Positions 1-9,877 of a DNA stretch of 64,000 nt are shown here, one piece after another. The DNA lies in NCBI GenBank assembly GCA_004764695.1, contig SMSO01000007.1, positions 699,501-763,500 on the forward strand. Direction: 5' to 3'. Positions within the stretch are counted from its first letter, which is position 1. Every line of letters starts with the position of its first letter. The DNA is from Schizochytrium sp. TIO01 (Eukaryota > Sar > Bigyra > Thraustochytrida > Thraustochytriidae). Below the pieces are notes generated by a model that ran no database searches, was not told the origin of the DNA, and saw nothing but the letters and a program-made list of their open reading frames with translations. A program made the position numbers and the translations under genes.

Positions 1-345
1 CTGCGTTCTTGTCTAATGCTAATGGAATGAAAGTGTAGACCAATGTTTGGAGGTTCTACAGAATATATAATCACACCCCGTCAGCACCAGTTGCTCTTGT
101 AAAGGGCATTTATTCTATAAGGCAAATGCTTGAACTATAACCTGGTTTTATGTTTCGTCGCTTAGTGATTAAAAACATAATATATTAACCGTCTCGTCGA
201 CATTCACATTTTCCATACTTCTGCTCGGGAATTTCTCATATACAGGTTTGGATCCAAGGGTCTCCTTCCCTTCCATACATGGTTACATGTTGCGCGTGCA
301 CGAAATTTGCAATGCCTCTAGAGGGAGTGCGCTTATGACTTGCTT
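1..345. other. intergenic, no gene seen
   Basis: No ORF with recognisable content. This is the 3' flank of the minus-strand SANBR-like gene and probably contains its 3' UTR. I see no repeat or RNA gene. Confidence 0.5.
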
Positions 346-2475
346 TCACAAATGGGTCGACCGACGCATAGCCTGAAGTTTCTGGGCCAGAGACCGCATA
401 CTAACCCAGTCGTCATCACGCTGACGCTCTAACATATATGCGGAAGAGCCCCCTGAGGGTCGGGCAACGACACTAGGGTACAAGGATTCGACTCCACATG
501 TTACTGACTGCACTGAAGATCCTCTTTGGGTAGGCGGTTCCTGACTACCAAACCAGGAGTTCGAAACGGTCAGGTTTGACAAAGCTTCAGGGCGATCTTG
601 CAGGGGAACTTGTTGCTCCTTTGATGCCATAGCCTGCTTGTCTTCTTTAAAGGGGAGGTGGCTGTGTTGATAAATTACTAGGTAGGTTACATCCTCCGCA
701 TTCGAAAAATCTGTTGCTCGGGCGTGATGAGCCGAGCGCTGGCAGCCGTCGCGAGAGCTAGTCCCTTTTACAAAATATTTTGGCGGGGCATTTGTATGCC
801 CTGCACAGCAAGGGTAGACTCGATTCTCAGAATACGAAGCATTGCCAAGTTCTGGGTTTAAAACAGTTTCTTGTGTTTTCAAATGTGGATGTAGACGGCA
901 GTGGTGGCTTGTAGGCCCATCAAACAAGCTTTCGCAATTTGTGCAACGGAAAAGCCTTGTTACGCCCCATAATGTCCAGTAAATCTTCTTCCAAGAATGC
1001 CCCGATGTTTGTCGGGCAGCTACAATGAAATCTCTAACCACATCCCATTCAGGTTGTGCCTCATGACTTTGACAAAGCCGTCCATGAAAGTCTACACCAG
1101 CTGGCGCTTGTGGACAAACAAGGTTTTCTGAAAAGCGTTGAGAAAAGAGATTCGAACAGAATTTACACTTTGCGAGTTTGGCACCGTGCTTGCTCAGAAG
1201 ATGTTCTGTGCGGATACGAAAGAGTGAGCCGACAATTTTGTTTCTTGGGTCTGAGACTCCGATCAAAGACCCAAGCGGAATAGAGCTGGCAATTTGCTTC
1301 ACCATCGAAGGCGTAAGGCATTTTAGGTCTACAGGTAATGTTACAATTTCTGCCAAATTTGCTACTACAAAGTTAATAGCCTCACTAACCAAAGTTGTCA
1401 TACCAAGGAAGTCTGACGCAATCAAAACGGAAACCACATTTCGAATTTCCAAATACGCCTCATTTGGGGCACGAATTCGACGCATTAGCCACTCAAAAAT
1501 ATGCACATCACAGTGTACGGATATGTCCATTTTGTGCAGGTCTTTCAGGTATGGTTTGAAGTAAGGCATTTCTTTGACCAGAACTTCCTTGTCGCAGTGG
1601 AAATCACGCGTCAACTTGTGAGCTTTATCTCGTACGTGGATCACTACCTCGCGCCTGCGCATTTTCATGGGACTCTTATGGTTTGACACAGCACTTGGGT
1701 GATCAGGACTTCTGGGTGACCTCCCAGCCTTTAACATCAACTTTGAAGCTTGGTCAGCTTTCTGAGTTTCTTCTTTGGGTGGCAACGAGCTGGGAAGTAG
1801 CATACTTGAGGCAGAAGTTTCTTCTGGGCCTTTTGTGAGACTTGATAATGTATGTGAAGAAATTGACTGGGATTGCGCATTAGCAGCTACTTCCCTTTTA
1901 TGCGAAGGCGACCTAGTTTGTGACTCTGGATAATTCTTGCTGTTCCCTATGGAGCTAACACATATCTCATGGCGATTCTGTTGTTCAGTCCTTTCTGAAG
2001 TGTCCTTCTGCGATTCATACGCCATACCAGTGGCCTGCTTAAAGTTCCCATATTGTTTCAAATCCATGTTATTCCCACTTAGCCCAGAGCATACATTTCT
2101 ATTGGAAACCCTTCTATCATAGCTTTTATAGTGTTGTTCACGACAAGATTCTTCATCAACACAGGCCTCATGTATCGTTGACACGCCAGAATCTACACTA
2201 AGGTGCTTAACGGCTTGCAATGGGTTAGTCTGTGCTCGCGCAACACCAGTTCCTTCCTGGAAAGAAAGGTTTTTTGTATGATCAGGACCAGTGACGGTTG
2301 CGTCACAAGGTGTTGCTCGAATCCCTGCGTGCTCAGCCTGAAGAGCACGCAAGTTTTCTTCTTGTTGTTGTTTGCGCCGCAGTGCAATTCCAGCAGATAC
2401 AGATGGTTTGAGACGTTCCATCCCACTCAGTGAGGAGCTGGAGCGTCCACCAGTGTGCTCAAGTAAAGACTGCAT
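346..2475 (-). CDS. SANBR: SANBR/KIAA1841-like BTB-domain protein
   Basis: Single-exon ORF of 709 residues from the first ATG (2475, reading MQSLLEHTGG); the frame is open a little further upstream, but only with a GTG. Residues 1 to about 270 are low-complexity, Ser/Gln/His-rich and probably disordered. From about residue 274 comes the BTB-like core of the KIAA1841 family: VVIHVRDKAHKL, then DISVHCDVHIFEWLMRRI, then a segment matching the family's 'SVLIASDFL' stretch. This is followed by Cys pairs (CKFC near residue 435, CTNC near 507) and the family signature WTLWGVTRLFRC with a trailing HHC.LHP. In mammals SANBR is a nuclear BTB protein that represses class-switch recombination; that role cannot apply to a protist, so an ancestral chromatin or adaptor role is more likely (inference). 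I see no N-terminal SANT domain. The last 150 residues look disordered. Family assignment is firm, function unknown. Confidence 0.85.
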   Translation of the reverse strand: MQSLLEHTGGRSSSSLSGMERLKPSVSAGIALRRKQQQEENLRALQAEHAGIRATPCDATVTGPDHTKNLSFQEGTGVARAQTNPLQAVKHLSVDSGVSTIHEACVDEESCREQHYKSYDRRVSNRNVCSGLSGNNMDLKQYGNFKQATGMAYESQKDTSERTEQQNRHEICVSSIGNSKNYPESQTRSPSHKREVAANAQSQSISSHTLSSLTKGPEETSASSMLLPSSLPPKEETQKADQASKLMLKAGRSPRSPDHPSAVSNHKSPMKMRRREVVIHVRDKAHKLTRDFHCDKEVLVKEMPYFKPYLKDLHKMDISVHCDVHIFEWLMRRIRAPNEAYLEIRNVVSVLIASDFLGMTTLVSEAINFVVANLAEIVTLPVDLKCLTPSMVKQIASSIPLGSLIGVSDPRNKIVGSLFRIRTEHLLSKHGAKLAKCKFCSNLFSQRFSENLVCPQAPAGVDFHGRLCQSHEAQPEWDVVRDFIVAARQTSGHSWKKIYWTLWGVTRLFRCTNCESLFDGPTSHHCRLHPHLKTQETVLNPELGNASYSENRVYPCCAGHTNAPPKYFVKGTSSRDGCQRSAHHARATDFSNAEDVTYLVIYQHSHLPFKEDKQAMASKEQQVPLQDRPEALSNLTVSNSWFGSQEPPTQRGSSVQSVTCGVESLYPSVVARPSGGSSAYMLERQRDDDWVSMRSLAQKLQAMRRSTHL

Positions 2476-2608
2476 TATTTTGCTTCTTGGCACTGTTTTT
2501 CATGAACTGTTTGTTTACCGCTCCTGAAGTACTTATTGTAACTGCCAAAATATTTTAAAACAGCAATAGGTTATAATATGGGTGGTTACATGTTATTAAC
2601 CAAAAAAA

Positions 2609-3477
2609 TGCAGAACTTGCGTTTCCTATGGTGACGTGGGGCTAAGGTTCAATCGCAGGTTAAAACCTAACTCGCAACTCCAAAAAAATTCTTAATCATA
2701 TCTTTGGATAGGTAGTGCAAAGAATGCCTCTGGGGGCATGGATATCACGATCACCTACATGTTTGCATTTTTGGGATGTCCTTGAACACCTTGAATGTTC
2801 CGAGCTTGTTGTCACATTCATTGCATGGTTTCGAAGTGCAATCATCTCGGGAATAACCAACTTACACCACTGGTAGGGGGTAAGCTTGGCTTTGTGAATG
2901 AGCACTTGGCGGAGGTCAATGAACGACACATCATTCCAGCTGTCTCGATTTGATCCATGTTGTTAACTTGTTGAGGTTTCAAATTTAGGCAATCGTAGTT
3001 TTCACAGAGCCAAAGCACAAGGTAGTCCAGTATGGCGCGCAAGCCAGGTCTTTTGAAATTGATCACTCTACTAATGTCTTTGTAGACGGCGGAGGTGTCT
3101 GGATAGGCACGCTGGAGGTCATCAATCTCTGGCATTTGACATTCTCTTTTTGCTTGGTTGACACTCTGGCGTAGATAATAGTACGGCCAGTGCTGTATTG
3201 CTCGCGGGCGCCGAAATAAACCGCAGTCATAGGGATGCTCAATGTTGTCACTTGCTGAGATGCCAAACTTCTGGTTAAAGTACTTTGCTAGCTTGAATTA
3301 AAGGTTGACTTAACTTATAGTGTTTGGAACTTGGTGGTTCCTTATTCATGCCATTTTATTACCTAATCTCCAATTCTTAACAAAGTACTTTGATAATTTG
3401 AATTGAAGGTTTGATTTATTTGTAGTGTCTAAAGCTTGTTGGTTCCTTGGCCATGCCATTTTCTTACCTAGCCTCCA
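2609..3477 (-). mobile_element. IS607-type (TnpA/Fanzor) element, internally deleted copy A
   Basis: Minus-strand relic related to the longer element at 20649-22712. From 5' to 3' it holds a degraded HTH region, the recombinase catalytic block (TIIYARVSTKQKE, coded around 3150-3190), the segment YKDISRVINFKRPGLRAILD, and then an abrupt join near 3020 to the TnpB/Fanzor segment LWLCENYDCLNL. After that come the last part of the nuclease (KCKHVGDRDIHAPRGI near 2725-2770) and about 90 nt of conserved 3' non-coding sequence ending near 2609. Roughly 1.3 kb of the long copy is missing at the join. Frameshifts and stops interrupt every part, so no protein can be made. The 5' end is a 105-bp tandem duplication (3268-3477). 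It looks like a non-autonomous deletion derivative that has since decayed. Confidence 0.85.
3268..3477. repeat. 105-bp tandem duplication at the 5' end of element copy A
   Basis: Units 3268-3372 and 3373-3477 align without net gaps. Shared blocks include aaagtacttt, ggttcctt and catgccattttnttacct. Read on the minus strand, each unit holds an ATGGCATG start region and the N-terminus of the recombinase. The outer unit reads MAWPRNQQALDTT in frame; the inner one carries a stop after MA. Confidence 0.85.
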
Positions 3478-6045
3478 CTTAATAATTATAATATATCATT
3501 CATATGGAATAGTTACTACCATTTAGTGGTGATAAAAGCTCGAACATTTTCATAGATACAAAATAAAATATACAAGCACTAGTATGTAGGTTGCGATTTT
3601 GTTCAAGCGAGTCAAGTAAACGCTGCGTTCGAGTCTAGAAAATATTATTCCTGGATAAACAAGCGAGGTACTTCGAGCTGTAAACTGTAGGGTGCTATCT
3701 CTGTAGCTTTGGGCACATGTGTAAATTCGACGCATCTGTATCAAGAAATGAATAGAATCTTGGGTTAAAGACACTCTCACTAGCCACATGCTGCTCCTAT
3801 CAATCCTTTTGCTTGGGCAGCAACCCAAGTCGAGAGCAGATCCTAGTTCCTGAAGATGTTTTCATATGTTATTTATCGCTGCCAATTGACATGCCTAGCT
3901 AAATAGAAAAGAAAAAGAAACCGAGAGAATATCGTCTCTATTCTCTCAAGCAGAATTACTATTGCAAGTGGGTCTAGAGGTATTGTATTTGCGAATTGGC
4001 ATAGGTACTAGGTATGGAGATTTTGGCTACGCTATTTCCGAGCTTATCTTAGTCCTAAAACTATTAGATTTGGCAAGATTGTATATCTATACAAAGCCCA
4101 TGGAATACCTTTTCATGATGATTTCTCTATACGGCAAATCCAATTTTTGGTGCCATTTGTTTCTCAGGATGTACAACACAAGTATAAATTTCAAGTGAGC
4201 CACTTTGCTACAATAGACAGTCATCTTTATGGCTCAGTCTTCATTTTTCGCTTGTTGAATTACGCCTACGTGGCATGGGCGTAAATAAAAACAAGAAGTC
4301 AAAGCCGGATAGCTGCTCTTTTAGGTCACGTGGTTGCTCCTGTAATTGCTTTCGACTTATATTCTGGTTAGCTTTCGGCAGTTTAAAATTAGCTCAGTGA
4401 CCAGATTTGGCAAACATACTCTTGATGTGCAAACAATATTTAATCATGCCTTCGGGCACGTTGCAATAAACTAAATAAAATGTTACAACATGAAGATTAC
4501 TCCTAAACGAACTCTGTCACGTGCGATTAGAAGACGCCTATACAATTTGGTCTACTGCTCTTCAGGCTTCAAACAAAACGTCCAAGCTTTGTTTGCAGGC
4601 ATACCTGGGCTTCGCAGGATACGTAGGAACTGTCTGTCATTCACTATCTGCGGCATGAATTATTCTAAGAATTATCTTTAGAGGCCTCTTCCATCGCGGT
4701 ATCCTACAATAGGTAGGTGTAGGCGTTTGAGCAACTGAGGGGCAACTTAAGTCTTGAACTTAAGCAAACAAATTGCAACGAAGACGAGAGAAAGAGAGAT
4801 ACTAGTACCTACATCTAATTTGTCTAAGAGGTTGTACTTGCCCTTAGCTTTACCTCTTTAGTCCAGTTAATACCCTCTGTTGAAGGGAAGTTTTGCAGCC
4901 AAAATTATGAGGAGAAAATATATTCTCAACTCTTTCCCACTCAGGTAGTGTGTCATTTATGTTTTTCATATGGTTTATTTTCTTGAGTTGCAGAAAATAT
5001 TAATTGTCTCTATAGATAAATAAAATTGAATATTTTCTCTGCTGTTTCTATAGTTTACATTAGCTATTTACATAGTGTAGGAAAGAGCTATTGGTTGCAG
5101 TGGACCTCTGGCTCCACTGAGAAAATATTGTCAGTGGTGATGCCTCCACGATATTTGTCAGTGGGCCCAGAGGGAGGGGTCATGCTAAAAATATGACTGC
5201 AAATAATAAAGCTCCACCTACCTACCTACTGGATGCTGATTCTTTCGATTTAGGACTCTACTACAGGTAGATATGCGTCTAGCACATGCTTATCGCTGGG
5301 TAGTACTGGAGTGCTGCTGGTACTTAGTGGCATTACTGCAACTACTTTGCATACTACATACCTAACCCTCCTCTTTTCGTTAGAATGGTTGCATTGCATC
5401 TTTCGGTTATTGCACAATTCGTCCTCAGACGAAAGATCAACTAACCCAACGATTGAGTTTGGATCGTAAATTACACAGCTAAGTCTGTCCTGCTCTTAAG
5501 GTTTAGCAGGTAGCCTTCTGTCCTCAAGAGGCCAGGATCTTGGAATTCACCCGGACATTGCTCCGCGAGAGATTGAAAGCGATAGTTGCAGTAATAGAAG
5601 CGACTAATGCACTGCTAACAGTTGACTAGTTGCAGTGAAACTTTTCAGTAGTAGTGCGGCTAGTAGTCACCCGCAGGGCTGTTACTAGTGATTACGGTAG
5701 GTTGGGTCCTAACAGTAGCTGTCTGCGCCTGTCAGTCAGTTTGCAATATAGCGAAAACAGTAGAGTGGGTAGCAATAGTAATGTACACGCTCTGTTCCTG
5801 CATATATCAAAAATGTAAAGGAGGCTATGAGGGAATGTAAACGAAGGAAAACGAAGAAGGAAAGAAAACATCTAAACAGACAAATCAAATAGAAGACCAA
5901 GAGGTGGCAAAGTGAAAGCTCAAATGTTTCATTTGTCCATCATTCGTAAAGTAACTTGAAGTTGTAGTTTTTTATTCCAAGCTTAACATTTCTTTGTTTC
6001 TTTGTTTCTTTGTTTCATTCATTAGTCGGTTTTGTAATCAATCAT

Positions 6046-6048
6046 TAA

Positions 6049-6113
<65 letters not shown>

Positions 6114-6115
6114 AC

Positions 6116-6146
<31 letters not shown>

Positions 6147-6158
6147 CTTAGTTAGTAT
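6046..6158. repeat. (TTAG)n microsatellite, interrupted
   Basis: More than 100 bases of TTAG units, interrupted by single-base variants near 6113 and 6147 (agtacttag, gttacttag). Confidence 0.95.
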
Positions 6159-6165
6159 GAGTGAG

Positions 6166-6200
6166 TGAATGAATGAATGAATGAATGAATGAATGAATGA
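6166..6200. repeat. (GAAT)n microsatellite
   Basis: About eight uninterrupted GAAT units directly after the TTAG tract, separated by a short gtgagtgag bridge. Confidence 0.95.
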
Positions 6201-7218
6201 GTGACTGTAAATGAGCGAAAAGAAGAAAGTCAACAAAGAGGCGCAAGCAGAGGCAAGCAGAGACGATTCCTTGGCCAGGTAGGTCACCGCCGGACGCGCG
6301 GCTGAGAGAGGCGCATCGGGGGCGCGCTACGAGAGGGGATTTGCGGACCACCTTGTTACACGCCACGCAGAGTACCGCGGGGAGGCACTGCCCTTAGAAG
6401 GGCGCTCTGCACGTCAACAGATGGAGGCTGCATGGATAGCTGGATGGCTGGATGGAGTGAATGAACGAATGAAGGAGTGAGTGAGTGAGTGAGCAGAGCA
6501 ACCTGCTGTATCTTCATTCACCCCTGTGGCTTTTTATATTCCCGCTGGGCTGGCGAGGCGCTCTGCTCCTGATCTTGCTGCTGCTGCTGCTGCTGCTCCT
6601 TCTCCAACCTGATCTTATTGATCCTCTTCTCACTCGCGGTCTTCGTGTCCGTGAGTCTATTATAATAGTCAAGAGATAGAGAGACAGGCAGGCAGAAGAA
6701 GCAGTAGGCAGTACTAGCTAGTAGCTAATACTTACTCTATGAAGTCTGCTATATGTTTCTGCGTGTCCAAGTCCGAGAGCAAACGTCCGCAGAGGAGAGG
6801 AGCACGAACGAGAGGAGGGAGTAGTAGGATAATAGAGTTGAGGAGGAGAGGGGGAGGACGCGCAATGGCACAGACACGCAGACAGGAAAATAGATAGACT
6901 ACGTTTATACATCGTATATGTGCTGAGAGAGAGATAACTGTGCGTAGTTACTTATGCACTCATAGATACGGGCCGTCCGCGAGAAAACCACTGAAAAGAA
7001 AAAGGAGAAGAATCAAAAGATGGTGAAAGCGAAGGGTACAGACAGAGGATATAGAGGGAGTGATGAGTTTGTACTACAGCTCCGAGTCCCAATGGGGAGA
7101 AAGAGGTGGATATGAAGGTTTGTGCACTGCAGAGAATCAGTCTTCACTAACTAAAATTACTTTTTATACGAAATCCACAGTACTAGACTAGATTCTTCAG
7201 GTCCCGTTCATTAGCAAA

Positions 7219-7723
7219 ATGCTCTCTGCTCTCCGCCGTTCTGCCACTGGTAAGTGTAGATATAACGCTTGTCGTCTTACAAGTGCTCAATATATGGATA
7301 CTCCGTTCTAAATTCAAAGGGAGACAAATCAATGTTCTCTCAAGAATGCAAGAATTTAACAGTAGTAGTATTATACTGCTTGGTATGGGGAATTGGGACT
7401 AACGTCTGTTTGCTTGTGTCGATTAATGCTATGCATCATAACACAAATTCGTTTCTTTGAATTGCGTAGGCACCCTCCGTGCCGCCCAGGTCCAGCGCGC
7501 CGTGGCCCCCACCACCATGCGCTCCCTCAGCGTGTACGACATCCCCACCGACCAGGACTACGTCGAGCCCCCTAAGGAGTACACTGACAAGGGTGCCCTC
7601 ATCGTGGACAACATCGCCTTCACCCTCGAGTGGGTTCTCTCCAGCCCTCCCCCCCTCCACGCCTTCGAGGAGCCCCCCATCATGTGCGAGTGGCCCGAGG
7701 GTGAGGATGGCCACCACCACTAA
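7219..7723 (+). CDS. nuclear-encoded C-terminal fragment of cytochrome c oxidase subunit 1 (Cox1-C), two exons
   Basis: Exon 1 is 7219-7249 (MLSALRRSAT plus one base), followed by GTAAGT. Exon 2 is 7470-7723 after ...TTGCGTAG. The joined frame gives 94 residues. The N-terminus (MLSALRRSATGTLRAAQVQR) is Arg/Ser/Ala-rich with no acidic residue, a typical mitochondrial presequence. Residues 65-90 contain FTLEWVLSSPPPLHAFEEPP, which matches the extreme C-terminus of mitochondrial COX1 (family pattern N/TLEW....PPP.H.FEEP). So this is a nuclear gene for the tail of COX1, which should be imported and joined in trans to a shortened, mitochondrially encoded Cox1 in complex IV. The middle (about 35-60) is not COX1-like, and the protein ends in an acidic, His-rich tail (EGEDGHHH). 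Codons are strongly C/G-ending, as in highly expressed genes. Homology rests on about 25 residues, but they are diagnostic. Confidence 0.85.
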
Positions 7724-8602
7724 GTATTAGTGTGACGGCGACGACGACACCTTGCTTGTCTTTTCTGTAAACGAGAAAAACAAAAAAAACCAACACAATC
7801 ATCACATTCTTTTTACGCACCCATCCCCTACTTACTTCTTCCTTATGCCCCATTTCCATATGTTTGTACTTCCTTCAGTACTTCTCTTGGCGTTAGCATT
7901 TAAACCTTGATTTTAGTGTAGCTTGCATGTTGTACTTCGTGTATCTACCCTTGCTGTAAACTGAGAAAGTTAGGGCAAGCAAATTCCTGATCTTTCAAGA
8001 CTCGAAGTTCCATAACTGTTGCATTCTAGGTATTCGATACTTTTAGTGTCCAGTATCACAGCTAGCTTGTACCGTTGATTGTTCTGCACATTCCTTATAG
8101 ACTTGTCCTCATGCTCACATGAACGTGTCAGAGAAGAAGAATGCTACAGTAGTTTTGCAATGTTTACTTAAAAAAGAATACATGATTTCGTATTAAGACT
8201 TTTCCCAAAGGAACTGGTAATGTGGTCTCTAAATTTATGTAACGCGGAGTTTAATACATGCGGCAAATATGGTCTGCTTTGAATTAGACGCATGAGGCTT
8301 GATCTCAATTTAGGTAAGCTGGTGAGGTGCGCACTACAGGGTGAAACTGAGTCTGTGCCGATATATGGGAAATAAATAAAAGAGAAAAACATATACAAAG
8401 AGGTCTATATAGACACATATTATCGTTTGCTTAATTTCTTTTTAGGAATAAAGTTTAGCTGTATCATGCACAACAACATTTTGATAGCTTTTCCCTTTAG
8501 CCTTCAAAATTTGTCTTTTGTAAATTGTCGTCTTTGACAACTTGAACTTTTTAATAGATTCATGATAACAATATCAATTGCATGCACTTGGGAAGGATAC
8601 AT
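7724..8602. other. intergenic between convergent genes
   Basis: 3' flanks of the plus-strand Cox1-C gene and the minus-strand CFAP97-like gene. AT-rich, with A-rich stretches near 7775-7795; no ORF of interest. Confidence 0.5.
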
Positions 8603-9877
8603 CTACTGCCAAATAAGCATCAGCGTGTTTTCATTCCCGAATAGTCTCAAGTGAGATGCCGCAACCTCAGCAAGATTGATGCCTTGAACTGCAAGGATGC
8701 TGTTTACGGACGCCTCCTCAAGCGCTTGGCGCATGATCTCGTAAGAGACTTTAGCATATCGAGTAATAGGTCCCACCGTGACTTCGAAAAGAAGCTGATT
8801 AGGCTCTTTAGGGTGCTTGAATCCGATCAAAAGTGCATCGACAAGGATGGGCTGCTCTGCAGGACGTACATGTGGAATGTGTACGCGTTGGTGGCACAGT
8901 TGGCCGCGATCCTCATTTGAGCGGATGATTGCTCGGTCTGCTTTGTCTTGTGCATGTTGAGCGCGATGCTCCTCTTTAGACATGGGGCGAGTAGTGACTT
9001 TACCTCCAGTAGCATGGTTCACATCATTCGCAGCTGATGGATTAAGGCTCAAGGCTTCCATAGAGCGGGATAAGGGTCTCCGGAATAGGTCCTGAGTATC
9101 TGCTTGTATACACCGCGAGTGTTGGGTTTGGCTAGACTTTGAGTCCTCATTAGACTTTGTCATACCAAGGAGGCTAGATGACGAAAAAGAGTTTGAATTT
9201 CCACTCAATGATGGTAGATTTCGACCCTGAGTGGACGGCCGAAGTTGCTTACGAGAATGCGGGGGAACAGAGAGACGGCACATGTTTTTACAGACCTTTC
9301 GGTGGTGCTTGTATTCTTCATTGAGCTGATTTCGAGGTCGAATGGATGGCTTAGCAGTGATAAGGCGCTGCAGAAATTGCGCATTCTCCATGTCAAGCTT
9401 GTTCTGGGCATGCCGTCTTGCCGTATTCAAATACTTCTTCCGATCCTTCATTGTCTTCACGTGGGTTCTTCGCGCGGGTAGGTTGGTTGCGGTAATCTCC
9501 GTTTCGGTTTCTTGGACTTTGACAAGGCGTTTAGCGAGCGCCTCATTCTCGCGTCTTATTCGGGCAAGCTGTAGTTCTAGTGCATGCGCTTTGTTGCTTG
9601 ACCCGAGAGACAAAATTTCCTCTTGGCGCTTAAGCATAGACATATGCTGCTCTACAGTTTGTGCTACAGAGGAGCGCATAGTCCGAAGCGCTTTTTTATG
9701 CAGCGTGCGTTCGCGTTCTCGCCATTGTTTTGTTGTGAAGCTTGGTTTGACACCAAGTTCTAGATCGGGTAGGCGCCACTTCCTCTGCCCTTCATCGTCG
9801 AGTGCTGCTGTTCTTGCTCTAGCTTCTAATGCATCGAGCACTGCCGGGACCCCGGCCAATGCAGGGTCATCTCCCAT
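8603..9877 (-). CDS. CFAP97/Hemingway-domain protein
   Basis: Single-exon ORF of 424 residues starting at a true ATG (9877, MGDDPALAGV). Residues 50-125 are charged and helical, likely a coiled coil (RIRRENEALAKRLVKVQETE). Residues 145-201 carry the CFAP97/KIAA1430 signature: DRKKYLNTARRH, then MENAQFLQRLITAKPSIRP, then NEEYKHHRKVCKNM. The family is axonemal or cilium-associated (Drosophila hemingway, vertebrate CFAP97 and CFAP97D), so it implies a flagellated stage. A disordered Ser/Gln-rich region follows (205-320). Residues 340-424 form a compact folded-looking C-terminal module (PILVDALLIGFKHP...GNENTLMLIWQ) that I cannot assign. The domain call is good; the exact paralogue is uncertain. 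Confidence 0.75.
   Translation of the reverse strand: MGDDPALAGVPAVLDALEARARTAALDDEGQRKWRLPDLELGVKPSFTTKQWRERERTLHKKALRTMRSSVAQTVEQHMSMLKRQEEILSLGSSNKAHALELQLARIRRENEALAKRLVKVQETETEITATNLPARRTHVKTMKDRKKYLNTARRHAQNKLDMENAQFLQRLITAKPSIRPRNQLNEEYKHHRKVCKNMCRLSVPPHSRKQLRPSTQGRNLPSLSGNSNSFSSSSLLGMTKSNEDSKSSQTQHSRCIQADTQDLFRRPLSRSMEALSLNPSAANDVNHATGGKVTTRPMSKEEHRAQHAQDKADRAIIRSNEDRGQLCHQRVHIPHVRPAEQPILVDALLIGFKHPKEPNQLLFEVTVGPITRYAKVSYEIMRQALEEASVNSILAVQGINLAEVAASHLRLFGNENTLMLIWQ

Larger units (their letters stand above)
3478..7218. other. gene-poor intergenic region with microsatellites
   Basis: About 3.7 kb without a recognisable gene. ORFs here are short and match no family I know. The stretch 5990-6200 is a cluster of 4-5 bp microsatellites and 6576-6597 is a CTG run. 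Tetranucleotide GTGA/GAAT-like tracts recur near 6460-6495. The last 200 bases are the presumed promoter and 5' UTR of the Cox1-C gene. Confidence 0.5.

Noticed and set aside
6046-6158. TTAG array as a possible interstitial telomere
   Set aside because: Telomere-type repeats in related protists are TTAGGG-like; this lacks the G run and sits next to other tetranucleotide microsatellites.
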